Below are positions 7,904-16,972 of a stretch of DNA of 64,000 bases, in pieces. Each line of letters opens with the position of its first letter. Position 1 is the first letter of the stretch. A model generated the notes under the pieces. The model made no database searches. It was not told where the DNA came from and saw only the letters and a list, made by a program, of their open reading frames with translations. The translations under genes were made by a program, and so were the position numbers. Source of the stretch: Streptomyces sp. Ncost-T10-10d (GTDB lineage Bacteria; Actinomycetota; Actinomycetes; Streptomycetales; Streptomycetaceae); NCBI RefSeq assembly GCF_900091955.1, contig NZ_FMDF01000182.1, positions 207,531 to 271,530 of the forward strand. The letters are read 5' to 3'.

Positions 7904-10126
7904 ATGGCTACTTTCCTGCACAGGATCGGCCGGCTCGCCTTCCGACGGCGCTGGCTGGTCGTTCTCTTGTGAGCTGTCGTCCTCGGCGCCGTGGGCGGCG
8001 CAGCCGCCAGCAGCACGGGCTCTGCCGGCTCAGGCATCACCCTGCCCGGTACGGAGGCCCAGCGCGCCTTCGACCTCCTCGGCGAAAAGTTCCCGGCGGC
8101 CAACGCCGACAGCGCAGGTGCCGACGTCGTCCTGCGCGCCCCCGACGGTCAGAAGATCAGCAGCGCTGACCCCCGGGCTGCCGTGGAGGCGACCCTGAAG
8201 GACCTGAAGCATTCCTCTCCGCGCGTCAGTCAGGTCAGCGATCCCTTCGCGGCCAAGACGGTCAGTGCGGACGGCACCACCGCCTACGCCCAGGTCACCT
8301 ACACCGTCAAGGGCACCGACCTGACCGACGCCGATCACACCGGCATCGACGACGCCCTTGCCGACGGCCGTGACCGGGGACTCACGATCGAGGCGTCGGG
8401 GGACGCGCTGGCCGCGCCGGAGGAGAGCGCCTCCGCCGAAGCCATCGGCTTCGCCCTTGCCGCCGTCATCCTGGTCATGACCTTCGGTTCCCTGATCGCC
8501 GCGGGCCTCCCCCTGCTCACCGCCGTCGTGGGGGTCGGCGTGAGCATCGCTGCCATCAAGGCTCTCAGCGCGACGTTCGACCTCAACAGCAACACCTCCG
8601 CACTGGCGACGATGCTGGGCATTGCCGTAGGCATCGACTACGCCCTGTTCATCGTCTCCCGATACCGATCCGAACGTGCCGACGGATACGGCGCGAGGGA
8701 GGCCGCCGCGCGTGCGAACGGCACGGCCGGCTCCGCCGTCGTCTTCGCGGGCCTGACCGTGGTCATCGCCCTCGCGGGCCTGGCCGTGGTCAACCTGCCC
8801 ATCCTCACCGCGATGGGGCTCGCCGCCGGCGGCGCCGTCATCATCGCTGTACTCGTGGCCGTCACCCTCGTACCCGCACTGCTGGCATTCGCCCCCGACC
8901 GGGTGCGGGGCAAGGCACGCAAGCAGACTGTCCGGGAGACGCCCGCGGCCAGGCCGGCCAGAGCAACGCCGGGGCAGCGATGGATCGCATACGTCCTGCG
9001 CAAGCCGGTGAAGGTCCTGGTACTCGCGGTGGCCGCCCTCGGCGCCCTCGCCCTGCCTGCCACGCAGTTGCAGCTCGGACTGCCGGACGACGGATCCAAA
9101 GCCACCTCCTCCACACAGCGCAAGGCCTACGACATGCTGGCCGAGTCGTTCGGCCCGGGCTTCAACGGGCCGCTGACCGTGACCGTCGACGACGAAGCCC
9201 CCGGTACCGCCCGCAGCGCCGCAGCTGACATGGGCAAGGCCATCGCAGACCTCCCGGACGTGGCGACCGTGGCACCCGCCGTCTTCAACCAGGCCGGCGA
9301 CACCGCCATCATCAACGTCATCCCCAAGAGCGGACCGAGCAGCGACTCCACCGAGGATCTGGTCGCCGACATCCGCTCGCTGGCCGCCGACACGGAGTCG
9401 GCCTCCGGGGCCCGCTCCATGGTCACCGGCACCACCGCGCTCAACATCGACATCTCGGACAAGTTCAGCGCCGCGATCACGCCCTATCTCGCCCTTGTTG
9501 TCGGCTTGGCCGTTCTCGTACTGATCCTGGTCTTCCGCTCGGTCCTCGTGCCGCTCAAGGCCGCGCTCGGCTTCCTGCTGTCGGTGCTGGCCGCCCTCGG
9601 TGCACTCGTCGCGGTCTTTCAGTGGGGCTGGCTCAAGGACCTGGTCGGCCTCGACCAGACCGGCCCGATCATGAGCCTTATGCCGATCCTCATGGTGGGC
9701 ATTGTGTTCGGACTGGCCATGGACTACCAGGTGTTCCTGGTGACCCGTATGCGCGAGGCATACGTTCACGGCGCGGATGCCCGCACGGCGATCGAGTCCG
9801 GCTTCCGGCACAGCGCGAAGGTCGTCACGGCCGCGGCCCTCATCATGATTTCCGTATTCGCCGGCTTCGTCGGCTCGCACGACGCCATGCTCAAGTCGAT
9901 GGGCTTCGGCCTCGCGATCGCGGTCTTCTTCGACGCCTTCGTCGTCCGCATGACCATCGTGCCCGCAGCGCTTGCCCTGCTCGGCAAGCGCGCCTGGTCC
10001 CTGCCCGGCTGGATCGACCGCATCCTGCCCGACGTCGACATCGAAGGCGAGAAGCTCGCCCAGCAGGCACCGGACAAGCAGCACAAGGACGAGGACAAGC
10101 TCCCGCAGTACAGCAGCAGCCACTGA
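7904..10126 (+). pseudogene. MMPL family transporter interrupted by an in-frame TGA at codon 23
   Basis: An RND-like MMPL transporter that would be 740 aa, the usual length, if codon 23 were sense. From ATG 7904 the frame reads MATFLHRIGRLAFRRRWLVV, then LL, TGA (7970-7972), then AVVLGAVGG; homologues have Trp here, so a TGG to TGA change is the simplest explanation. The rest is intact: first periplasmic domain (~45-160), membrane bundle with GIDYALFIVSRYR, second periplasmic domain (~370-500), and second bundle with GLAMDYQVFLVTRMREAYVHG, plus a Lys/Glu-rich tail. Both bundles keep the GxDY-type motif of the proton relay. Re-initiation at GTG 7991 would give 711 aa but remove the first transmembrane helix and its signal. 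A sequencing error is possible but would be a substitution, unlike the G-run indels elsewhere. Confidence 0.8.
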
Positions 10127-10136
10127 CCGAAACCCT

Positions 10137-10170
10137 CTGGGGTGCAGCACGCCCGTGTGCTGCACCCCAG
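10137..10170 (+). terminator. Terminator-like hairpin after the MMPL gene
   Basis: A 14-bp perfect stem (10137-10150 with 10157-10170) with a 6-nt loop GCCCGT, 10 bp after the stop. No T-run follows, as is common in high-GC actinobacteria. Confidence 0.65.
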
Positions 10171-10650
10171 GCATATGTCCCACGTCATGGACCCACGACT
10201 ACAGGACTCTGAGCGCTGCCGAACGCCCCCAGGCGTCCGCGGCCCATCGATCCGCCCGTCGTCCGGGCGCCTCGCACCGAAGGCACCCGGTAGCCGACAC
10301 CGCAGGCGCGCACTCGTAACGGCCCGCTCCGGTGGGCGGCGGAGCCGGCCTCCCGGGTGCCAGGAGTTTCCGAACGGATCTGCCGGCCGGACGCGGTGAT
10401 CGGCTTCATAGCGAGCGCCGGCAGCCTGGTGTGGGGCATGGGCGCCGTTGCCGCCCCGGTCGTCCTCGTCTCCCTGTGTGCCACACAGATCCGTTGGCCG
10501 AGCCTCGTCGAGACGAAACCCGATCCTTCGGTCCTGACGTGACAGTCGCAACACCGGTCCGGTTAGCCGCGAACTGAAAATTGCTCAGGCTTCGGGCAGG
10601 CTTCAGAGACGATGCAGAGGATGGATCAACCAGCCGGTACGAGGGGGAAC
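10171..10650. other. No recognisable gene (480 bp)
   Basis: Short open frames on both strands, including one with hydrophobic stretches near 10400-10490, but no motif, start context or family resemblance. The promoter of the downstream PPTase gene should be near its right end. Confidence 0.4.
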
Positions 10651-11340
10651 ATGATCGAGAAGATTCTGCCGTCCCAGGTGGCCGTTGCCGAGGCGTTCTC
10701 CGACCCGCCCGACGCGGTTCTCTTTCCTGGCGAGGCCGAGCTGATCCGAAATTCCGTGGAGGGCCGCCGCAAGGAGTTCACCACCGGACGCTGGTGCGCC
10801 CGGCGCGCGCTCGGTGAACTCGGTCTCGCACCCGCGGCCATCCTGAAAGGCGAACGAGGTGCGCCGATATGGCCGGGAGGAGTGGTCGGAAGCTTGACCC
10901 ACTGCGCCGGCTACCGAGCAGCTGCAGTCGCCCGCAGGGCGGATGTGCTCACCGTCGGCATCGACGCCGAACCGCATGAGCCGCTGCCCGACGGGGTGCA
11001 TGAGTCCATCGCGCTCGCGACGGAACAGCAGCGCGAGCTCGAGCTGCGTCGGGTCTGCCCCGAGATCCACTGGGACCGCCTGCTGTTCAGCGCGAAGGAG
11101 AGCGTCTACAAGGCGTGGTTCCCGCTCACCCACCGCTGGCTCGGCTTCGAGCAGGCCGACATCGTGCTCCATTCGAACGGCAGCTTCACCGCCGGGCTGC
11201 TGATCTCCACCATGGAGCCGGAACTGGCCGCGGAGGCAACGGCGATCCCCACGGCTTTCACCGGCCGCTGGCTGGTTGCGGACGGTCTCATGGTGACCGC
11301 CATTGCCGTCGGGAGCGAGCCGAACGCGCCCACCGGGTAG
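10651..11340 (+). CDS. 4'-phosphopantetheinyl transferase, EntD/Sfp type
   Basis: Transfers the phosphopantetheine arm of CoA to carrier-protein serines of NRPS/PKS or fatty-acid-like systems. The order of motifs is that of the EntD subgroup: FTTGRWCARRAL (CoA-binding Arg), LKGERGAPIWPGGVVGSLTHC, GIDAEPHEPL (the Mg2+-binding Asp and Glu), and FSAKESVYKAWFPLT (second Mg2+ Glu and the catalytic Lys). Length from the chosen ATG is 229 aa, normal for the family. ATG 10651 is preferred over 10612 and 10621 because GAGGGGG sits at 10641-10647 and conserved sequence starts just after. It is not in an operon; no NRPS or PKS carrier protein is present in the window, so it probably serves clusters elsewhere. 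Confidence 0.9.
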   Translation: MIEKILPSQVAVAEAFSDPPDAVLFPGEAELIRNSVEGRRKEFTTGRWCARRALGELGLAPAAILKGERGAPIWPGGVVGSLTHCAGYRAAAVARRADVLTVGIDAEPHEPLPDGVHESIALATEQQRELELRRVCPEIHWDRLLFSAKESVYKAWFPLTHRWLGFEQADIVLHSNGSFTAGLLISTMEPELAAEATAIPTAFTGRWLVADGLMVTAIAVGSEPNAPTG

Positions 11341-11521
11341 CGGGGCGCCGCAGGCGGTCACCGCTGCGGTACCTGGCACGGCGCACCGTCAGGGGCGACG
11401 CGTGCGCCGACCGGCGAGAGCCATGCCGGTGACCGGGCGCGTCGTCTCGGACATCAGCGGCAGGAAGGCCGGATACGACGAATCATCGGCTCGCACCTCG
11501 TCCTCCGTGCGGGTGCACCCG

Positions 11522-11536
11522 TAATCTCTGACCGCA
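11522..11536 (+). promoter_or_regulatory. -10 box TAATCT near the P1 peptidase start
   Basis: TAATCT at 11522-11527 is 8 nt before ATG 11536, close to the leaderless spacing seen at other genes here. It supports 11536 rather than the second ATG at 11551. Confidence 0.35.
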
Positions 11537-12672
11537 TGAGCGCAGACCGCATGAGCGAAGACCGCAAACGTGCACGTGAGTTGGGTATCCCGCTGGTAGG
11601 TGAGCCGGGGCCGTGGAACGCGATCACGGACGTGCCCGGTGTCGAGGTCGGGTACGTCACCCTGGTCGAGGGCGAGGACGTACGCACGGGAGTGACGGCG
11701 CTGCTGCCGCGCGGGCGGGACGGTGTGGGTACGCCCTGCGCGGCCGGCTGGCACTCGTTCAACGGCAATGGTGAGATGACCGGAACCGCCTGGATCGAGG
11801 AGAGCGGCTCGCTCGCCGTGCCGGTGGTCATCACCAACACGTACGCGGTCGGCCCAGTGCATCGAGGCGTGGTCGAGTGGGTGCGCGCCAACCGTCGCGG
11901 TATGGCGCCGGAGTGGCTGCTGCCGGTGGTCACCGAGACCTGGGACGGCCACCTCAACGACATCCATGGCTCGGCCGTGGAATCCCGTCATGCGGCGGAC
12001 GCCATCGAGGCGGCGGCCTCCGGCCCGGTCGAGGAGGGATGCGTCGGTGGCGGAACGGGCATGCGCTGCTACGGCTTCAAGGGCGGCTCGGGTACCGCAT
12101 CGCGGGTGGTGCAGTACGGCGAGGACCGCTACACCGTCGGCGCCTTCGTGCAGGCCAACTTCGGCGCGCGACGCGAACTGGTGGTCGCCGGTGTGACGAT
12201 GGGGAGTGAGCTGTCCGATCCGGCCGAGGCACCGGCCTTTGAACCGGCGCTCGGTGGGGAGCCCCAGGTGCCGCCCGGCGCGGGCTCGGTGATCGTGGTC
12301 GTGGCGACCGACGCGCCCCTGCTGCCGGGGCAGTGCAAGGCGTTGGCCCGCCGGGTGACGCTGGGCCTCGCCCGGACCGGCACCACCGGCAGCCATTTCT
12401 CCGGGGACCTCTTCCTGGCCTTCTCCACAGCCAACCCGTCCGCGCTGACCAGTACGTTTCCCGTGGACGACGGCAGCACGCCGTACGAGTCGATGCGCTT
12501 CGTGCCCTGGGGCCGGATGGATCCCTTCTACGGTGCCGTGGTCGAGTCGGTGGAGGAGGCGGTGCTCAATGTGCTCACCGGCGCACACTCGATGACCGGC
12601 CGGGCGGGCCACCACGTCCCGGCGCTCCCGCTGGACCAGGTGACCGAACTCCTGGCGGCGCGCGGACAGTGA
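11536..12672 (+). CDS. P1 (S58/DmpA) family aminopeptidase
   Basis: A 378-aa member of the DmpA/beta-aminopeptidase family, N-terminal-nucleophile hydrolases that release N-terminal amino acids (including D- or beta-residues) from peptides, amides or esters. Seen in order: an N-terminal ITDVPGVEVGYVTL (~30-43), GTPCAAGWHSFNGNGEMTG (~67-85), a central GCVGGGTGMRCYGFKGG, and SGDLFLAFSTANPSAL (~294-309), whose first Ser is the expected self-cleavage nucleophile by comparison with DmpA. The residue before it is Phe (HFSGD), not the usual small residue, which might affect self-processing. Typical family length. No operon partner; the preceding 195 bp contains only a GC-rich imperfect hairpin. Confidence 0.85.
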   Translation: MSADRMSEDRKRARELGIPLVGEPGPWNAITDVPGVEVGYVTLVEGEDVRTGVTALLPRGRDGVGTPCAAGWHSFNGNGEMTGTAWIEESGSLAVPVVITNTYAVGPVHRGVVEWVRANRRGMAPEWLLPVVTETWDGHLNDIHGSAVESRHAADAIEAAASGPVEEGCVGGGTGMRCYGFKGGSGTASRVVQYGEDRYTVGAFVQANFGARRELVVAGVTMGSELSDPAEAPAFEPALGGEPQVPPGAGSVIVVVATDAPLLPGQCKALARRVTLGLARTGTTGSHFSGDLFLAFSTANPSALTSTFPVDDGSTPYESMRFVPWGRMDPFYGAVVESVEEAVLNVLTGAHSMTGRAGHHVPALPLDQVTELLAARGQ

Positions 12673-12772
12673 CGCCGTGCGGAAGGCGCTGCAGGCGGCG
12701 CATTCGGAGGTCGTAGCCGGTGGAGACAGGCGCAGGGCGTGGTGGTCACTGGTCTCGTACAGGTTCGTCGGC

Positions 12773-12786
12773 CATACTGCCCGCCG
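12773..12786 (+). promoter_or_regulatory. -10 box CATACT, leaderless start
   Basis: CATACT at 12773-12778 with 7 nt to the GTG at 12786 and no Shine-Dalgarno between them. The same hexamer with the same 7-nt spacing precedes hen1 at 31642. Confidence 0.5.
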
Positions 12787-13340
12787 TGGAGCAGCGCATA
12801 GATCCGAACACTCAGCCCGGCTACGCCGCGGGAACAGACCCGGCGTACATCCCTGGTCTCACGGCCCCCGCTACTGCCGGAAAGCCGGATACGAGCCAGG
12901 AGCAGACGGACCAGGAACGGACGGACCAGGAAAGGACAGAGGAGCGGGCGCCCGGCGCCGCCGCCCCCGACGATGCTGTTGCGGAGGCCGTATCCGAGGA
13001 CGCGGCAGCCGACGGGGCGGCCGCTGCCGAAGCGGCGGCTGACGACAAGGAGGCAGAGGACGGCCCCGTCTTCGAGGTGAGCGACCGCCGTGGGTCGATC
13101 GCCGCGAACCGTGACGGCGTCCGGTTCCGGCTGGACGACCAGGAGGCCGAATTCCGCTGGGACGAGATCGGTGCGGTTGAGGTGAAGACTCCTCGGTTCG
13201 GCCGCCGGTTCACCGTCACGGTTCATATGTCGACCCGCCGATGGTTCAACGCCGAGGTCGAGGCACCGTCCAGGAACGATCTCAAGCAGTGGGCAGGGGA
13301 ACTCGACGCGGTCCTGGACGTCTATTTCGAGGAGTCCTGA
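12786..13340 (+). CDS. Conserved hypothetical protein with PH-like C-terminal domain
   Basis: A 184-aa soluble protein. Residues 1-95 are low complexity: Thr/Pro/Ala-rich with repeated TDQERT units and an Ala/Glu/Asp-rich acidic stretch, probably disordered. Residues ~97-184 form a compact domain of short beta-strands (VFEVSDRRGSIAANRDGVRF, FRWDEIGAVEVKT, FTVTVHM) closed by a C-terminal helix (LKQWAGELDAVLDVYFEE), a pattern typical of bacterial PH-like domains. The function is unknown. GTG 12786 is favoured by the leaderless promoter; the longer frame from 12720 has Arg/Gly-rich residues without coding character. It is monocistronic and ends in a strong hairpin. Confidence 0.7.
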   Translation: MEQRIDPNTQPGYAAGTDPAYIPGLTAPATAGKPDTSQEQTDQERTDQERTEERAPGAAAPDDAVAEAVSEDAAADGAAAAEAAADDKEAEDGPVFEVSDRRGSIAANRDGVRFRLDDQEAEFRWDEIGAVEVKTPRFGRRFTVTVHMSTRRWFNAEVEAPSRNDLKQWAGELDAVLDVYFEES

Positions 13341-13361
13341 CCACGGCGGTGTCGCCCGAGA

Positions 13362-13398
13362 GACGGGGCCGGCGGCCGAAACGGCCGCCGGCCCCGTC
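13362..13398 (+). terminator. Perfect 17-bp hairpin terminator
   Basis: Stem 13362-13378 with 13382-13398, loop AAA, 22 bp after the stop of the PH-like gene. The rest of the space up to 13659 shows no gene. Confidence 0.75.
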
Positions 13399-13659
13399 AC
13401 GACCGCAGGCATGGCCCCGACCCCTGCCCCCCGACCGAGCGTATGCCGGGCGGTGGAGCGGCTGAGAGGCCGACACGGAGCGTGCGGCAGCGCAGCGCGC
13501 GGTGGGACCGGGTGCCCGTCCGGGGCCTCGGCTGTCGCCGCAGCGGACGACTGCCCCCAAACACAGCGGTGGAGCCTGACACTCAAGCGCCGCGTCGGAC
13601 AGGGACGCTCAAGCGACGGCACGCGCGTCGCAGCAGACACCCGACGCGCTCAAGTGCCG

Positions 13660-14607
13660 TCAGACGCCGCCCTGACACGCGCCGCGGAGCACATCGAGTA
13701 TGTGGGGCCAGGCTGCCGCGCCGAGCGCCGCGTCCGCCGCGGCTGAGCCTCCGTACAGGAAGTGCGCGGATGAGGGGGCAGGGCCCTCGCCCGGAAGTCG
13801 CGGGCGGTGGCCTGCGTCGGGGCTGCTGATCACCCGTACGGGCAGGTCGGCCGCCCTGCGACGGGCGGCCAGTTCCTCGGCGTAGGGCAGCGAGGGCCAC
13901 ATCGCATCGTCCCCGCCGGCGACGAGCACGAATTCGGCGGTGGACTTCTCCACCGCGATCGTCGCCGCGTCGACGCGGTCGGCGAAGGTCTGCCGACTGC
14001 GCTCGTACCAGCCACGGATGGCGACGGGAACACCCTCGGGCTGTGCGGGCGTCGGCGCCCAGGAAGTGTCATGGGGGACGAACGGCAGCGGCTCACCCCG
14101 CCAGGTCCAGGAAGACCGGTGGGGCCGGGTCTGTCCGTCCCGGCCGGGGCCGACGTTTGCCCAGGTCATCGATGTGGGGGAGACCGCCACCACCGCGTCG
14201 ATACCGGGCAGCAGCACGGACAGGTGCAGGGCGGCTTCAGCCCCCTTGGACACACCCAGGACGCCGATCCGCCGGGCACCGCCCGCGCGGAGCGCCTCGA
14301 TCGCGGACCCGAAAGTCTCCAGCGGGACTTCACAGATGCCGGGCGGCTGCCCGACCCCGCCGAACCAGCGGATCGACAAGGCCGTCAGGCCCGCCCTGGC
14401 CAGGAGCCGGCACCGCTCGTCCTCGATGCGCCCACTGGACCCGGAGAGGACGAGCACCCCGCTGTCGCCGCCACGTACGCGGCCACGCGCGGGCATGGCC
14501 AAAAACCCCTCGCGAATGCCCGGGTGAGGCACTTCGCAAGGGGTTCCGTGGGCAGCCTTACGAGCGCCCCCGTTCAGACCGTTGAAGGTGCGCTCGACTA
14601 TGTCCAT
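13660..14607 (-). CDS. Alpha/beta hydrolase, BAAT/acyl-CoA thioesterase C-terminal type
   Basis: A 315-aa soluble alpha/beta hydrolase resembling the C-terminal catalytic domain of acyl-CoA thioester hydrolase/bile-acid-CoA N-acyltransferase (BAAT_C). The nucleophile elbow is GVLGVSKGAEAALHLS (~residues 118-133) with Ser in GVSKG; it is preceded by the hydrophobic strand VLVLSGSSG and an LSIRWFGGVG loop. The acid is likely in FVLVAGGDDAMWPS and the His in SSPDAGHRP. It starts 7 bp after the SIS gene stop on the same strand, so the two form an operon. Its substrate is unknown; its pairing with a sugar isomerase suggests de-esterification of a sugar derivative, but that is inference. Confidence 0.75.
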   Translation of the reverse strand: MDIVERTFNGLNGGARKAAHGTPCEVPHPGIREGFLAMPARGRVRGGDSGVLVLSGSSGRIEDERCRLLARAGLTALSIRWFGGVGQPPGICEVPLETFGSAIEALRAGGARRIGVLGVSKGAEAALHLSVLLPGIDAVVAVSPTSMTWANVGPGRDGQTRPHRSSWTWRGEPLPFVPHDTSWAPTPAQPEGVPVAIRGWYERSRQTFADRVDAATIAVEKSTAEFVLVAGGDDAMWPSLPYAEELAARRRAADLPVRVISSPDAGHRPRLPGEGPAPSSAHFLYGGSAAADAALGAAAWPHILDVLRGACQGGV

Positions 14608-14614
14608 CGGTCGG

Positions 14615-15499
14615 TCAGGCGCCGGCGAGCACCACCGAGCGGGTCAGGTGGCGCGGGCTGTCCGGGTCCAGACCGCGGGCGGCGGCACGGGCGATCGCCA
14701 GACGCTGGACGCGTACCAGCTCGGCCAGCGGGTCCAGGCCGCTCTCCACCCAGCGGGCGCCGGTCGAGAGCACCTGCTCGGAAAGGCCCTCGGGGGCGGT
14801 GCCGAACATCCAGGTCGCGGTGCCGGTGGTGGCGATGCTGATGGGACCGTGGCGGTACTCCATCGCGGGGTACGCCTCCGTCCAGGACAGGGACGCCTCC
14901 TTCATCTTGAGCGCGGCCTCGTTGGCGAGACCTGCCGTCCAGCCACGGCCGAGGAAGGTGAACTGGGTGCAGTCCAGCAGGCCTTCGGGCAGCGGCTCTG
15001 CCAGTGCGGTCTCCGCATCGCGGACCACGGCGTCGGTGTGCAGACCGAGGTGGGCGCGGAGCAGTGTGAGCAGTGTGGTGGCGAACCGGGTCTGCACGAC
15101 GGACTGCTCGTCGGCGAAGTCCAGCACGACAACCTCGTCGGCGGACGTCATGACCGGGGTGTCCGGGTCGGCGGTGATGGCCACGGTGCGGGTGGCACCG
15201 CGGAGCCGGTTGAGCAGTTGCAGCACCTCGGTCGTGGTCCCCGAGCGGGTGAGGGCGACAACCCGGTCGTAGCTGCGGCCGAAGGGGAACTCCGAGGCGG
15301 CGAAGGCATCGGACTCGCCCTGCCCGGATTCCTCACGGAGCGCGGCGTATGCCTGAGCCATGTAGAAGGAAGTGCCGCAGCCGACGACCGCGATGCGCTC
15401 ACCGGTGGCGGGCAGAGCGGCCGCCTGCGTCTGGGCCAGCTCGGCGGCGCGTCGCCAGCACTCCGGCTGACTGGCTGTCTCGATCTCGACAAATGACAC
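14615..15499 (-). CDS. SIS-domain sugar isomerase/deaminase (GlmS/AgaS-like)
   Basis: A 294-aa cytosolic protein with two SIS domains, the phosphosugar isomerase fold of GlmS and AgaS. The first has the phosphate-binding AVVGCGTSFYMAQAY and VALTRSGTTTEVLQLL; the second has FLGRGWTAGLANEAALKMKE followed by AYPAMEYRHGP, the KE and EYRHGP elements of aldose/ketose aminosugar enzymes. It probably acts on an aminosugar- or ketose-phosphate. GTG 15499 is chosen because a GGAG ribosome-binding site lies 7 nt upstream and homology begins there; the frame is open to 15562 but with no family sequence. First gene of a two-gene operon, divergent from a DeoR regulator with an operator-like cluster between. 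Confidence 0.85.
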   Translation of the reverse strand: MSFVEIETASQPECWRRAAELAQTQAAALPATGERIAVVGCGTSFYMAQAYAALREESGQGESDAFAASEFPFGRSYDRVVALTRSGTTTEVLQLLNRLRGATRTVAITADPDTPVMTSADEVVVLDFADEQSVVQTRFATTLLTLLRAHLGLHTDAVVRDAETALAEPLPEGLLDCTQFTFLGRGWTAGLANEAALKMKEASLSWTEAYPAMEYRHGPISIATTGTATWMFGTAPEGLSEQVLSTGARWVESGLDPLAELVRVQRLAIARAAARGLDPDSPRHLTRSVVLAGA

Positions 15500-15559
15500 T
15501 CTTGCACTCCGTACTCGTAGTGGGATGCATGCTCGTTTGCGCACGTTATACACGTGGTA

Positions 15560-15596
15560 CAAGCATTATCAAGCATCCTGCTTGCAGGAGGCTTGA
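15560..15596. promoter_or_regulatory. Operator cluster of CAAGC boxes between SIS operon and DeoR gene
   Basis: CAAGCA at 15560-15565 and 15570-15575, then inverted TGCTTG at 15579-15584 and GCTTGA at 15591-15596. The middle pair forms a perfect 6-3-6 inverted repeat. Boxes are 9-12 bp apart, about one helical turn, as expected for a DeoR-type repressor binding one DNA face in the divergent promoter region. Confidence 0.55.
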
Positions 15597-15689
15597 CTGG
15601 GGGAAGCCTTGTGCGACGCTTGCGCGTGTCCGGTGACACGTACCCAAGGGGATGGGTGCCCGAAGCCCGGGCTCGTAAGGAGATTTCTC

Positions 15690-16490
15690 TTGTCCAGGGA
15701 TGCCCGGTGGAACGCGCTGCTGGAACTTGTCGGTAAGAACGGCAGGGTGGAGGTCGAGGACGCCGCCGCGACGCTGGATGTCTCGGCCGCGACCATCCGT
15801 CGTGACCTGGACCAGCTCGCCGAACAGCAGCTGCTCACGCGCACCCGCGGTGGCGCGGTCGCGCACGGTGTCAGTTACGAACTGGCCCTGCGCTACAAGA
15901 CCGGCCGTCACGCCCCGGAGAAGCAGGCCATCGGCCGCGCCGTCTCGGAACTGGTGGCGGTCGGCGAAGTGGTGGGACTGACCGGCGGTACGACGCTGAC
16001 CGAGGTGGCCCGTTCGCTGGCGGTGCGCTCCGATGTCGTCGGTGACACCGCGGCCGGGATGGGCGGTCAGCCGACCCTGACCGTTGTCACCAACGCGCTC
16101 AACATCGCCAACGAGCTGGTCATCCGGCCGCAGATCAAGATCGTGGTGACCGGCGGAGTGGCCAGGCCGCAGTCGTACGAGCTGACGGGCCCCCTGGCCA
16201 GCGGGGTACTGGGCGAAATCACGCTGGATGTCGCCGTGCTGGGCGTCAACGCGATCGACACCGAGCGCGGTGCATATGTACACCACGAGGGCGAGGCCAG
16301 CATCAACCGGCTGCTCGCCGAGCAGGCGCAACGAGTGGTCGTGGCTGCCGATTCCTCGAAGATCGGCAAGCGGGCCTTCGCACGGGTCTGCGATCTCGGG
16401 CAGGTCGATTTCCTGGTCACCGACAAGGGGATCACGCCCGAGGCGACCGCCCGCTTCACGGAAGCCGGCGTCACCGTCATCGCTGTCTGA
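15690..16490 (+). CDS. DeoR/GlpR family transcriptional regulator
   Basis: A 266-aa repressor with an N-terminal winged HTH (RVEVEDAAATLDVSAATIRR at ~18-37, recognition helix VSAATIRRDLDQL) and a C-terminal DeoRC sugar-phosphate sensor domain of the SIS/isomerase fold (VGLTGGTTLTEVARSL, LTVVTNALNIANELV, VVTGGVARPQSYELTGPLA, VVAADSSKIGKRAFA). The TTG start has GGAG at 15679-15682, 7 nt upstream; upstream codons of the same frame lack homology. DeoR proteins usually control the adjacent sugar genes with a phosphosugar as inducer, so the divergent SIS/hydrolase operon is the likely target, and the ABC operon downstream may be another. Confidence 0.9.
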   Translation: MSRDARWNALLELVGKNGRVEVEDAAATLDVSAATIRRDLDQLAEQQLLTRTRGGAVAHGVSYELALRYKTGRHAPEKQAIGRAVSELVAVGEVVGLTGGTTLTEVARSLAVRSDVVGDTAAGMGGQPTLTVVTNALNIANELVIRPQIKIVVTGGVARPQSYELTGPLASGVLGEITLDVAVLGVNAIDTERGAYVHHEGEASINRLLAEQAQRVVVAADSSKIGKRAFARVCDLGQVDFLVTDKGITPEATARFTEAGVTVIAV

Positions 16491-16502
16491 ACCAGTTGTT
16501 CG

Positions 16503-16544
16503 AACGGCGGGTCGCCACCGCGGGGTGGCGACCCGCCGTTTTTT
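16503..16544 (+). terminator. Intrinsic terminator with T-run
   Basis: A 17-bp perfect stem (16503-16519 with 16524-16540), loop GCGG, running into TTTTTT. It lies 12 bp after the DeoR stop and separates that gene from the ABC importer operon. Confidence 0.9.
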
Positions 16545-16787
16545 GTTTCTGCGTGGCCGGAACCGGGTGCGGCCACGCAGAAGGGGGTAGGGACGGCGTC
16601 CCGGACTGCGCTTGAGGATGTCGTCAGAAGTGACTTTGAGTGCGTGATCGTGCACGATCGAGCATTCAGGATCGGCTCCTGACTTGCCAGCAGGACTTCC
16701 CGACGGTCGCCTCGTGCCGCTTCCGTGCCACTTCTGTGCCCTTTGCGGGTCTTGGGTAGCGCCGACGAGGTGCTCATGGGGGCCACG

Positions 16788-16801
16788 TAGAAACTTTTCT
16801 A
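16788..16801. promoter_or_regulatory. 14-bp palindrome TAGAAA-CT-TTTCTA upstream of the sugar ABC operon
   Basis: A perfect 6-2-6 inverted repeat in an A/T-rich patch 170 bp before the first permease. Its length and symmetry fit a LacI/ROK/GntR-type operator. The remaining sequence from 16545 to 16972 has no recognisable gene. Confidence 0.45.
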
Positions 16802-16972
16802 TGCCAATAGATGTTCGTTACCTCTGCGAAATGAACAACTCTTGCCATCGGGGCGCACAGTCGTGAACTATGTGCCTGTCGCCGCGAAGGAGCGCCGGCC
16901 GCATCCACAGTGATGCGGGCCGCCTCCGTGGATGCGGGACACTCCCTTGCTCCATCAGCCCTGGAGGTGCCT

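Noticed and set aside
1997..8000. Mobile element as the cause of the scarred zone
   Set aside because: No transposase, integrase, terminal inverted repeats or target duplications were found at the junctions, so rearrangement is seen but its agent is not.
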